Source: Setoptus koraiensis (lineage: Eukaryota; Arthropoda). From it: 64,000 nt of DNA. Position 1 is the stretch's first letter; every line of letters begins with the position of its first letter. Below the pieces are notes generated by a model. The model did no database searches, was not told where the DNA came from, and was given only the letters and a program-made list of their open reading frames with translations. The DNA is taken from contig CM106585.1 of assembly GCA_048013815.1 (NCBI GenBank), positions 2,666,001 through 2,730,000 of the forward strand, in the 5' to 3' direction. Positions 23,855 through 35,996 of this stretch are shown in pieces. The translations under genes were made by a program, and so were the position numbers.

Positions 23855-26369
23855 GATTGAACTATCCTATTCCGCTTTTGTATATTGACAGCGATATAAT
23901 ACTTAGATATTTATCATACTCATAATAATCAAATTTCTATTATATCTGATCAATGGTAGTTATTCCCTATATGTGGATTTTTTTACCGATGTCGATAAGA
24001 TGCTCTTGTTTCCGAAGTAGCTTCTATCTTCTGTGCATTCAGCTTACTCATCAAAAATATGTTATCTTTTTGTCCTTGGCACTTTTTTCTTGATGATTGA
24101 AAATAATATCGACTCATCTGCTGCAAGAGGAACAGAATGAGTTGAACTAAATATGACTTAAGTCCGGTGTTGACAGATTGAGAGAATTAGGTGCAAAGAT
24201 TTGTGGAAAATTCTCAATCTATCCATTATTATAAGATCAACAATTACTTTTGTTGAAGATCCTTTTTAGTTGTTATATGTTCGCTAAATCTGACGCGCAA
24301 CGCTTGAAGTTAAATGTGCTGAGACTGAAGGAATTCTAATCGAGGTTTTCATCTTGTGTTCAGGAGATGATACACGTTTGTGGACGTAATATGAGCATTC
24401 GTTCAAGATAAAAAATATACATCAATCATGCTGTTTACGTAACGCTCATGTATCAAGCTAATTATGAGATTGGATTAACTATCGCAATAGACAACTGTTG
24501 CTGAGTGAAGCTTATCAGCCACAATTAGACAAACTTGTGTGACGTATTTGATAATGCCGAGTTTTGATGCGATCTGTAGTGATGTACGACGATGGATAGA
24601 ATTAATAACTTTATATTGATAATCTTAATTGCTATAGTGTGCAGGCTTCAAGTACGATTCAAGTTTCAGAAGTTTATCCTTACTTCTCATTCTACTTGAA
24701 GGCGCAAGGGTGGATGGTGATTCGTATTATGGGTTATATCAAAGTGGTATTTGTCTAAGGCACATGAAGAAATCTGGTATTGTTTTAATTGACGCTAATA
24801 ATAAATGGTAAGGAAGCCAGATAGGTAACAAAAAAGGAGTGCTTTCACTTAATGCAACTTATCTAATCCTTTATAACTTTAGTTTAGTCTGAGATAGAGA
24901 CATACAGAGCTTCTCTGAAGGATTGTTGAGGCAGCTGAGAATCCTGGTCAAATATCTAGCAAAGATTTAATTTCGCAGTGTCAGAGAATGAAGGTGTTGA
25001 AGGTCGCTGACTAACAATAGCAGAACTTGATGAGTTGTTTCGATTTTGATTACGACAGGTGTAGTAGTGACTTCGAATGGACTTTTGTTAATGGCAATAA
25101 GAAGTGAGATCTAATAATCACACATAAACTTGTTATTCATTGAGACTTACAACTATAATTGTTGTTGTTGTTGATGATCAGCAGAGAGCAATAGCAACAG
25201 ATGTTTCAGCTCAACTGAAACGAATGAGCGAGTGATGCAACTACCGTGTTGAATATTGAACTAACTCTTGATTTAATTGAGATGATTGCAGGTTGCAGAA
25301 AATGCAAACGCATGTATTGTACGTGTTGAGTGATAGTTGTTTTTTCTGTGAATAAGCGTGTGGTGGTGCACCGAAGATTATGATGGCGTCTCGTAATGAA
25401 TTTGATGATTGAATGATGTAAGTACGAGGGTAGGACTTGAGTGATATCACTGTGATGGATAACACACGATTAGGTCGGCTTAGCTTAGAATAGTGTTTGT
25501 GATAATTAGCACATAAATAATGATGACACTTTGTGGTGCATTAATTCAGGCAAGCGTTTCAGTTAGTGATGATGTGTTGTCTAAATGATAATGATTGTGT
25601 CAAGGAAATGTTCGTATGTTTTCAAGACATCGTTTGTAGTATTATTAGTGAAACTGAACAATATATCAATTAAAGTTGTATGACATGTAGTTGTGTGGGC
25701 GTTAATTTTTACGACAAATTGATTTGACAATGACGGTGACATTAGGTTGGCAATTGGACAATATGGCAACTTGGGACGAAGCAAAATGTTGGCTAGTAGA
25801 AGAGTAATACTTGGAGTATAATAACAGCAGAATATTGTTGTTGGCCTAGTGTGGTTGTTAGTAGTAATAATTGCAGTTACTTGTGTGGTATAGCGTATTT
25901 ATGTATGCAAATGTCCATATGATGATTGCTGTTGGTGTAGATAAGATTTACGATGTAAACACATAAAATTATCATCAGTTTATGCGCATGAGTTGACAAT
26001 AAATAATAATAATAATATTGTTATTTTTGTTTTTGTCCCTATAGAGCACACATTAACATAGTGTCCGAGCGAGACTATGTGGCGCTGGCAGAGAGATGTT
26101 GTTGTTGTGGCGTCCGTGTTTGGCGCTATTGGCTACTATTGGCTGTTAGATTTGCTTGATAGATTGCGAATGTATTATTTGTGTGTATAAATATAGACAA
26201 TATTTTACAAGAAGAAAAATATTAATAATGATAATTGAATTGAAAATGCCGTTTGCAATCAACAATTGTGTGTTTGCGTTTGACTTGGCGATTGTAGCAT
26301 TACAATAGTTTGTTGATTGTTGTTCACCGAGCACTCTAACAAGCATGTGTGTTGTTGTGTGTGTGCAAT

Positions 26370-26441
26370 ATGATGAATATACACGGCATTATGTTGCTAT
26401 TGCTATTTGGTTGCACTCTGGAATCTAGATTTGTGTTGGCG
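26370..26441 (+). other. Possible first exon encoding a signal peptide
   Basis: An ATG opens 24 codons that read as a signal peptide: a short N-region, a hydrophobic IMLLLLFGC core, then a small-residue end (VLA). A strong donor, GCG|GTAAGTG, follows at once at 26442 in phase 0. First exons of secreted or receptor genes often look like this. No downstream exon was identified, so this may be chance. Confidence 0.3.
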
Positions 26442-27339
26442 GTAAGTGAATTGTATTTATCCGATTTCAGTTCCAATTAAAAGGGCCATCTATCTGTCTA
26501 TTTGGCGTATCTGTATCGATTGTGGGGGAACACACACACACACACAAACAAGTTTGATGAATACTATTCATTGAATAGTGGCGATGGTGATAATAAATAG
26601 AAATTGTGATAATAATAAATAATATGATGTGTGTTTCGGGCCGACGAGATTGGTTGTGGCGAAAGGTGTTGCAGTGGCCGGTTGTTGTGCGGCGCTGGTC
26701 GGTATGATGGCGCTGATCATCAGCGGCTGATGGGATGATCGAACGATGCTGGCCGAACCGTCGAACTAACACGACGACATGTGCATGCAATCACGAGCGA
26801 TGCGTCGGTGGCGGCAACGACAACGAGCACCGAATTAATGGCTGTATTCAATTTGCACAAATGCGTTCCGCGTCCAACGCACACACTCTCATGCACTTAT
26901 TTTATAGTTGTGGCACACACATGAATGGCCGAGAATCGAATCGAATTGTTTGCTTGCACTCGCTGGCATGGCTGCTGTTGGTATTAGTGCTATTAAGTAT
27001 TAGTGCACTCACTATAGGATGCTGTTGGATGGACACGACGATTAGGGAATAATTATGGCCGATGGGAGAAACACGCACTGACGAGACACAAGAATGTTTC
27101 AACAGCTCTCACTGTGCCAGAGTGACTCTGGTTGCTGCCATGGCCGCTCTGTCGTCGCGGCGGCACTTGAGTCGCGCGACTCAAGTGTGTGCGAGGCCAA
27201 CGTGTTGCAAGTTGCAGCCCTTGCCACTATCGAATCGCGAGTGGCGCTTGTGAGCCGATCGACTTTTCTATCCTTTTCGTCCCCTGGCCGCCGCTTGCCC
27301 CAACTCGCAGCCAACTGTGCGCCGGCTGTGCAATGGCTG

Positions 27340-27460
27340 CTGACAACGGCCGCTTGTGACTCACAGGTTGTGAGTCCCAACTTGTGAGTCCCAACCACAA
27401 GTTGCGACTCGCAAGCTGTGACTCGCGAGCTGTGAGTCGGCCAACCACAGTTGAGCCGAC
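27340..27460. repeat. Degenerate TGTGAGTC/TGTGACTC repeat block
   Basis: Short direct and inverted copies of GTGAGTC and GTGACTC alternate with CAACCACA. One copy, TGACTCA near 27358, matches the AP-1 consensus exactly. Confidence 0.5.
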
Positions 27461-28171
27461 TCAATACAGGACGCGCACTTGCGCGACCCTCAATGTTGGG
27501 CCCCGCCCAAGCGCTCGTTGCAGCCGGTCGCTCGTTCGCTCGTAGGGCGGCTTGTGCAACCATTGCAAACAGTCTCGTCTCGTCAAATTGTGTGTGCGTG
27601 CTCAATACCACAATAGCTCTATAGCACAGTGGTACAACAAGCGCTTCCATTGTACCCATTAGTTGGTCTCATCGCAAGGAATTAGGAAGCGTCATTTGTT
27701 TCGGTAGTTAATCATTTGCGCAAGCACAAATACCCTCGACTGTGTGTGTGTCCGACTCTGGCCGGCGCTGTCTAAACGCGCCTGTCCGTCTAAACAAAGC
27801 GAACAATTTGCGACTCCACCGAACGACCGCACTCTGGCTGATTGCAGCGTGCGCACGAGCACTTGCCTCCGTACGACTCGCACGGACTCGACAACACGAG
27901 CGAACAAATTGGCGCACACTATCGAACAAACCCTGGTCACCCGCCAGTGGCATTAGAATAGAATTGTAATGCAATTGCCATTCGAATTAAAATAACCGAC
28001 TCACGGTGTACATTTCATTGAACTCGCCCCCTCTCGGCGGGATCGCGCGTTGCTGTCGTTTGTCCGATGGCGTTTGGAATGCCATTCGCATAAACCTTCG
28101 CAATGCAAAGTTTGCCTGATCCTTTGCACGTCCAGCACGATCAAGCCGCTTGATTCAAGGGCGCTCCACAG

Positions 28172-28225
28172 ATTCCTGCTCCCAGCGGCATTCGCGAAGT
28201 CTCGGGGTGCTCAGGGAGCAGGAAT
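28172..28225. repeat. 12-bp inverted repeat
   Basis: ATTCCTGCTCCC at 28172-28183 is exactly complementary to 28214-28225, with a 30-nt spacer. Confidence 0.75.
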
Positions 28226-28387
28226 TTGTGACTGCCAACCCAGTTGTTGACCTTCGGAGCGTTCGCTGTCTCCACAGATCGCGTTCCACATATCGTGGCT
28301 GCCTCTATGGTCCAATGCGTGCAGGTCCGCGTTGTTGGCGCTCTGTCAGTGACGACATTGCATGAATTCGCTCCACAAATTCTGACA

Positions 28388-28405
28388 GCAACAGCAACAA
28401 CAACG

Positions 28406-28471
<66 letters not shown>
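28388..28471. repeat. ACA triplet microsatellite
   Basis: A nearly pure (ACA)n tract of about 84 nt has a few ACG or ACAGC interruptions. The poly-Thr and poly-Val frames across it are artefacts. Confidence 0.9.
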
Positions 28472-31400
28472 GTCGGCGGCATTGACGTCACATCATTATA
28501 ATCGAAAGCGAAAACAACAATCAATGCATTCAGTGAGTGTAATGAGTTTTGGGTAGTCTCACCGAACAGCTGACAATTTTTGCATACGCGTGTCGCTCGG
28601 TGATGCCGATACAACGACCCGAGCAAACGCCAAACTATTGCCAAATTATCCACCTGAGGCTGGCTCGCGAACAGACAGGCATGCGTCAGCCATTGCCAGT
28701 GAGGCAACCAACATTTTAAATGCCATGTCTCAACGGCTTCCGATTTCAGCGGGCACACGCACACTCCTGTTGAATCACGCAGCTTGAATCACGTCACAGA
28801 GTTCCTGGGAATTCCATAAAGCATGACCACATTTAGTGTGCTGCAGCCTGTACTCTACAGGTAGCAGCGGTATACCTAGGTGGTGGCGATAATTTTCTCT
28901 TGTTGTCAAATCGTGTCGCTTCGTTGTCACTTCGCCACGGTTGTAACTGTCGTCGCCAACAGGCCACTTGCAATCGCTAATTCTAACGCCTGATTGCAAG
29001 ATCACATTGGGTTCGATCAACGGCGACAACAGCTCTAGACAATCAGAGAGGAGAGAATTACCATCAGAGATTGACTACTTGTCGCAGTCTGTCTTACTAC
29101 ATTAACTTTGGAGCTTAAACAAAGAATAACAACACAACCAAACAAACAACAACTTTCACTTATTTCGTTTTTTCGTTCTTCGATATGACGATCCAATTCG
29201 CTCACTTGCGGCCAAATCGCGATACTACTACCTATGGCTACATTTATCACTGCATTGGCACGCTTAAAATGCATTCACCTGTCAAATTCTGTCTCGCTGG
29301 TGTCGTAATAACAACAACAGCAATAAAACTGTACTACCGTTTAGCCATGAGCACGATCTGGGCACACACACGAGGTGTCAGCCTTGAGAGTTGGCTTGCT
29401 CTGACACTTGATATCATTTTACCTGATTGCTCCTCACTTTCAACAAGCAGCAAACAAAAACAATTCAGGCATGGCCACTAATCGGCAAACATGGCGCACA
29501 AAGATTATCTAGTGGCTAATCTCTCTGTGATAATTAAATACTCACAATGGATACAATATAAACACAAACAAAACATTTCGACGAGTCGCATTCTTAGCTA
29601 ATCATTAATAAATGGTATAAATGATCATAATAATAATGGCGATTATAGCATTCAGTTAAATATAGCTAGCCCAAGAGACCAAGATCAACAAAACAATCAA
29701 ACGAACAGACCAGCGTAAATCATTTTGACATTCATATCTGCTTGTGTGTAAACCAATGCGAGCAGATTTATTGACGAACAAATTGACGAACAAACGAACA
29801 ATCGGCCAACAAACTTACGAACGAACAAACAAACGAAATAAATACTAAACATTTAAATAGAATTACCACTAATTTACTGTCTGGGCTTGCGAACGCAATG
29901 CAAACAAATAGCTCGACCCTCATGGATGCAACAGTCTCATTCTCGATGCCCTAATTTTTGTCGTTAATCTAGTTTAACTGAATTCCTACCATAACCGATC
30001 CTAGCTTAACGCAAATGGTCCAATGGTGCCTAATTAAATAATGAAATCAATTAATCAGAAATAAAAATGCTTGACTGGACGGCTATCTATTCATTAATTG
30101 AGGGTGCTCGCGATTACAAAAAGTATACCCTCGATATTATAAATATATATATAAATATGATTTTTTGTTGTTCATTATAATATTGCCGGACCGGTAATAG
30201 TGCCAGTGGTTGCTATTGTGACACGCTTAAGATTAATGGGGCATGCTTCGTAGGTCTTGCATTACATGCGAGCGCTCATTAGGGCTAATTAGAAAACGAG
30301 CGACTTGGCTCTTATATACCATGGCAACATTTTGAAAAAGTTATTATCTAAAACAAGCGACTTTTCCAATGTGTTCACTCATTTACGTTGCTCATGCTGC
30401 TCTATTTAATGTACCGGAACCAATGAACATACACATGCGCACAACTTCCTGTCGGTCTATCGCTGATTGAAGCCATTAATGGGGATCGTATAAAGATCGC
30501 CATGAAAGAAGCGGCAACAAACTTAAGAGAGAGAGAGAGAGAGAGAGATATTGTCACAACTGGCCGATTCATTAATTTCTCTTTTCTTTTTATACCACTC
30601 TCTGACCAATACAATCAGTGGGTGTCCTATGTCATACGCTCGAAGTGTGTCAAACACCTGAGACCCCCTCATCGTATCCCCGTTCGATCATATATCATAG
30701 TAGTGACTTTTAACTTGTATGTATATGAACGTGTGTATGTCAGATTATCACCTGTCAGGCATAATATTTATATTTACTACATTGCACATCGAGGCAACAG
30801 TGTGACAGAACAGCCAGATTGTCGAGTGGGTTGACGATGATCAAATTAACTACCAAGCTAACCAAAGATGATAACCTTGTCTGCTACCTTATTTCCAGAA
30901 ACCAAACTTGTTGACACAAACGAACACAAACAAACACATACAAGTGGGATGATGTTCAATGCTCAACTTGAATTATCCGCACTACTATCTGATGATATTG
31001 TCAAAACTTGGTAGAGATCGAGCAAAGCACTTTGGCAACTCTCTTTTCCTCAACCTGTCACATATCGGTTATTTAGATCAGTGGTAACTTATTTGATTGT
31101 CATAACTTTTTTTCTTCTTCTTTCTCTCTGTCTCTCTCCTCATGTTGCCATTACTGTCTTAACTTTACCTATTTGCTTGTTTGATGGCTCTTGCTTTTTT
31201 TTTGTTTGTACCGCACTCGTGCTACATACAATATATACAACTTGTAATCAGTCGTGTGTCTTAAAATGGGCGTATTTTATAGGAATTCACTCTCAAGCCG
31301 TTGGATATTTTCATGTCAAGTAGGCCTCACTTAGATGGTCATCAGGAAATGATAGTATTAGAGATCAAGATTGACCATTTCATTAGATAGTGATGAAACA

Positions 31401-34400
31401 TGCACATGCAACGCGATAGAGAGAGAGGGAGAGAGACATATTCAGTGCCCGAAGCAAGTTAGCTGTTTTCTCTCTCACTGGGCTTCTCATACTACCACTG
31501 TAGTAAATAACAAATAAGCTCATTAGAGTGCTGGTCGTGATATAATACATTCGGAAACCACATCACCTTTGTTAGAACAACAAACTCTCAATGGGTCACA
31601 CTTCAACCAGGTCTAGGCTAGTTGCTTCGTAGTTCCACATAGATAATGCATAGTTAATGCAAGCGCAGTTAGTGTTGCTGTTATTGGTTGGTCAGGTTAA
31701 GAGAGAAAGAGCTGAAAGAAGAAAACCGAAATGAAATGAAATAAAATAAAAAATGGTAAAAATAAAAGTTATCTAACATTTTTATCACTCGTGAACATCT
31801 AATCATCGTCCATCGGCTAAGTTTGGTCAGATCGCTAACATGGACAATCTTTGTATAATAAGTTAACTAGCAGCTGAATTTCAATGTAGACTTTTGAAAA
31901 TCATCTTCTTTCATCTTGACCAATATAATTTCAGATTGGTTAAGAGGCATAGAGTTAGACCAGTTGATCGAGCAACTGTTGATAGCTCTTGATTATAAAA
32001 CTACCTCTCTCTCATTGCACACAAGTAGATAAAGAACTCGCCACCACTCGATCAATTAATTAATTCGTTCTACTATAGTCGCTTTAAGAGAGTGCTCAAA
32101 CTAATGTGTATCACAAATAACCAATGATTTGAGTCCAAGTCCGTCTGTCGAGCAAATCATGTAGAAATCATTTCTGAATGTAATAAAAAATGAGTGACGC
32201 AAGAAAAACTATTTTTCTATCTAATCGTATATTTTAATTCAATCAATTATGTATCTGAAATGTGTGCAAATGAACAGCAACGCTAACTAGCAACACTAAC
32301 TGGCAACACCAACTAGCAACACTAGAGATCTGGCCTAACCTTTTTGTCCAATAAGAAATACTAGTTTGGCCGTGTTAACCTTGAATGATTGCTAATAGCA
32401 GTATTACTTCTGGCCTATTAGATCATTTCCTTTAATCGCCACGCTACGGTAGGCCTAGTTGTCCTATTGATTGATACATTCATCGAATCGCTATATATGT
32501 ATGTTGTACTAGTATATATTTAGAGATGGAGTGTTAGAAAAAGGGACAAGGCAAGGGAGTTTAAGTTTGAATCAGAGTTCGAGTTCGAATTGGAAGATAA
32601 AATAACGCCAATAATCGATTATGCAAATGGTACAGGCAAGGTTTGAGTAAAAATTCAGTTTGTTTGTGAGACCAATTAGCGGTCTATTTAAAAGAGCTCT
32701 GGGTCTCTTTGGTTTGCTTCACCACCTCTTGGCAAGGTACGACTGGCAAGGTGGAAATAGTAGTAGTAGTAGGTTTAGCAAGTGTGATGCAAATCGTTTG
32801 TTAATAGTTATACTAAAATGAAACTTGCTCAATTTGACAAGCGCCCACCTATTCAAATAAGTGCATCTGAACAGCCAGAACGCATTTGGTGCACAATCCT
32901 AGGGGCAATTGATTTCATAAAGTAATTATTACGCTGGTGGAGATAAACAACGTAACCGATACTGATTAACAGCAATAGCAACATTGCTGATAGTTAATTC
33001 GCAACAATCTAAAACAATTGTTTTGAGCATATACCCGATCAACTGTCAGTAATTGGTTGCTTCGTTTGTGCATACATTACATGTAATATTTCGTACTATG
33101 CGACTCACTATTGATACTTCCTTTATTATTACGAATGCAATTGGCTACCTATCATGAGAACAGTTCCAGTTAGACATGATGCCTTCAATCAAAACAAAGG
33201 CAATCATTTTTATTTCTTGTCTCTGTCTCTATCTAACTGACTTTTTTGATAAATCTTGGCGACAAATGAGCGTCATTTGGATAATCTGTCCTGTAAATAG
33301 TCAAGTAGCGAGTATTAGAATCAAGTGGAAATCCAATAACATGGTAGGAGGTAGTAATTGCAGTATTAGCTGGACGATCCACTTGAAAGCGGGCGGCCGA
33401 ACCTCCCACAATATCTAAGTGCCATTAACTAGCCAATTTTTGTTGCTATCAATTACAATAGATTAAGTTAGTGCTAGATTGATTGATAATATTGGATAGT
33501 CGATAAGGAAGGACGATTGCCGCCCCCATTCTGATAATGCATCTTGATACAGTAAATCAAGAAGGTATATCTGTCTCCGTGTTGGTAGTGACTTTTGTTG
33601 TCTTCGTCCTCGTCGTCGTTGTTGTTGTTGCTGCTGCTGTTGTTACTGTTGTTGTTGTGTAGTGACCAGACACTGAGAATTGTATCGGCTGGTTGGTTGG
33701 AAAAAGTAGAAATTGTAGAAACGAGTCTGTGAGAGCTACTTGATGATAACATAGATAAATGAACAGAAGAAGATAAAGAAAGTGATCCAAGATTATTGAT
33801 CGATAAGCCGAAGCAGTCTGTCTATTCTGTTAACTAAAACCTGGCTCTTTCCTTCATTGTGCAACCTAAATGGACTCATGCCAATGATCAGCCATTTTTC
33901 TCATAGAAATGTGATCATCTTCTCCTTGTCCATTGTTGTTCCTCTCTCTCTCTCGCTCCCCTCTCTCTCTCTCTCTTGGCTATTCTTGCACTAATGGCCA
34001 TCATCAGCTAATGGACAGCTTGCAAAATCGTCCATCGTTTCTACATGCATACCGATGATCACTTTCATTCGATAAACAAAGTAGTGCAATTGCGCAAACA
34101 GCGCAATATCATTGAATAAGTAGTAATTAACATTGTAAGTGCAAGAAGCCTACCGAGCAACCAGTTAATATCGATCAATTGGACCAACATTAAATAGTGT
34201 CTACACAGTGTCGGCTAGTTATTGTATAATCTAGCTTGACACTCAAACAAAAAATAACACACTAACGTCCACTCCAAAGCCTTTATTCTTTTTTTTTACC
34301 GCCAATCCACTACTTTTTGTTACTTTGGCGTTTCTTTTTTTGTTCACATATTTGTCCATTCGCATTCAATTCATTCCTAACATGAATGAAATATTTATTA

Positions 34401-35374
34401 TCATCAGCATAAATCTCTTATGTCCACCAGTTCAAGCACATTGTTGTTCTCGACAGCTCATTGTTATAATTGTGTAAATATGCACGTTTTATAACACTAA
34501 CCTCTATTATGTCAGGTATTCATGTTATAAATTCATGTTTATATCGCATCGGTAGAGCTGGTACACATCCATAATAAATATCGTGATAACATATTGGCGT
34601 GCACTAGGAAAGTAGATCAAGTAAAAGTTTGTTTGATCTTGATTTTGTCTACTCTTCATTCATCATCGACACCTGTTACAGAACTGTTTCTTTTTCTTCT
34701 CTGCTATACCAATGCTTTGTAGGTGAATGTCAAACTCACAAAGTTGTCAGTTTGTCGGTATCTACGAGAATACTCTACTTATACTCAAATCTGAGAGTTC
34801 ATAAACCTATCCAACATTTATAAACAGTCAGATTTGAAGTGTATTTGCCTGTTTGCATACTACACTTGATCAACATTCAAATTTAATTTATCCGACGGGA
34901 CACAGATCGACGGCAATCTTTGTCGGTGAATTTTGTTTTCCATCCTAGTTAGATGATCCGAATGGCAACTGTAGCTACAATTCTTCAACGAAGACATTGT
35001 ATGAGTTACTATGAGATTCAAACCTATTCCAGCGAATTCTTTGTCGCAACAATCGTAAATGCAAGTATCATAGTATTTAATGATATTGCTAATCGATTCA
35101 TTTGAATTATATTCAGAGATGCAGCATCAACTGATGTATTTTTCTGCCATTCTTATGATACAACATTACATTCAACAAACCTATTGCTTGAAGATAGTGG
35201 AACAAAATGCTCGGTTGAAAGATACAAGGATGTCCGAAGTGTGATATTTCGAGAAGCGATCGCAATAATTTTCGAATCACGCACAGATAAAAGAGGCCGA
35301 AGGTCGTCAAATTATAGGTGATCTAACGATTTTTTTAACGAAGCTTAGATCTTTCATGGATAGGGCGTAGAATT

Positions 35375-35456
35375 GCGCTCGAACCAAGCTAAGTGATTGC
35401 CATGGTAGCTAAAGTATTTAGACCAATCGAGAATCCAGGCTATTACTCGAACCCGG
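35375..35456 (-). repeat. Possible tRNA-derived SINE or tRNA relic
   Basis: On the minus strand, a box-B-like GGTTCGAGCGC (35385-35375) follows a box-A-like TCTCGATTGGTCTAA (35433-35419), 33 nt apart, close to the spacing in real tRNA genes. A second box-B-like string, CCGGGTTCGAGT, is at 35456-35445. The T and acceptor stems do not pair well, so this is not an intact tRNA gene. Confidence 0.25.
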
Positions 35457-35750
35457 CAAAAGTAGGGATACGTTTTGCCTGGTCAGTTCAAAATCTGAGG
35501 TTTTAAATGAGGGAGGTCCCCTTGTTAGGAACCACTTTAGGTCCGGCTCTAGTTCGACATGAGAATACGAGCCATCAATTAATTAACATAAGATCGAAGT
35601 GAGATGCATTATTGGCCTTCGTTAATTGTCGAAGTTACTGGCGAGGATGGGGAGCTACCCGTAGGTATAGCATTTCTGCACCTCCTCCAATCACTAAAGG
35701 AATTTTCGAGTTCGAAAATGGCGCTTCAATTTTCTGTGGATGACAATTGG

Positions 35751-35760
35751 CGCGCGAAAA
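35751..35760 (-). promoter_or_regulatory. Candidate E2F site upstream of MCM5
   Basis: TTTTCGCGCG on the minus strand contains the E2F consensus TTTCGCGC. It lies about 240 nt before the MCM5 start codon. MCM genes are known E2F targets in animals. Position and match support a role; binding is inferred. Confidence 0.45.
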
Positions 35761-35996
35761 ATCTTTTGTTGTTGTGTGACAATGTAAATGCCCCATATAA
35801 GTGTATCGGAATCAAGTTAAATGCCTGCCAGGTGTTGAGGCCAAACATCGCCGTCCGAATTGATTGTTACTTTTAATAAGCTATTTTAATTCATAAGAAT
35901 TTTTACATTATTACAACGCTATTGCTGGTAAACTTTTTAAATCTACCCATAAAAAAACTCGAACACAAAATACAACTTGTTGATCTAACAACAAAT

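Larger units (their letters stand above)
23855..35996. other. Long region without a recognised complete gene
   Basis: The sequence is AT-rich except for a GC-richer block at about 26.5-29 kb, which could hold promoters or 5' exons of FMNL (minus) or of an unknown plus-strand gene. Items noted: a possible signal-peptide exon at 26370, a TGACTC-rich repeat at about 27340-27460, an ACA-triplet run at 28388-28471, GA/CT runs at about 30520, 31420 and 33940, a CTAACTAGCAACA-like tandem at about 32280-32325, and tRNA-like boxes near 35.4 kb. None of the short frames resembles a known protein. Confidence 0.6.

Noticed and set aside
30657-30666. CCTGAGACCC, shared with miR-125
   Set aside because: The next bases differ and no hairpin partner was seen.
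35604-35876. 90-codon plus-strand frame just before MCM5
   Set aside because: It covers the E2F-like motif, has no family likeness and ends about 120 nt before the MCM5 ATG; promoter or leader DNA is more likely.
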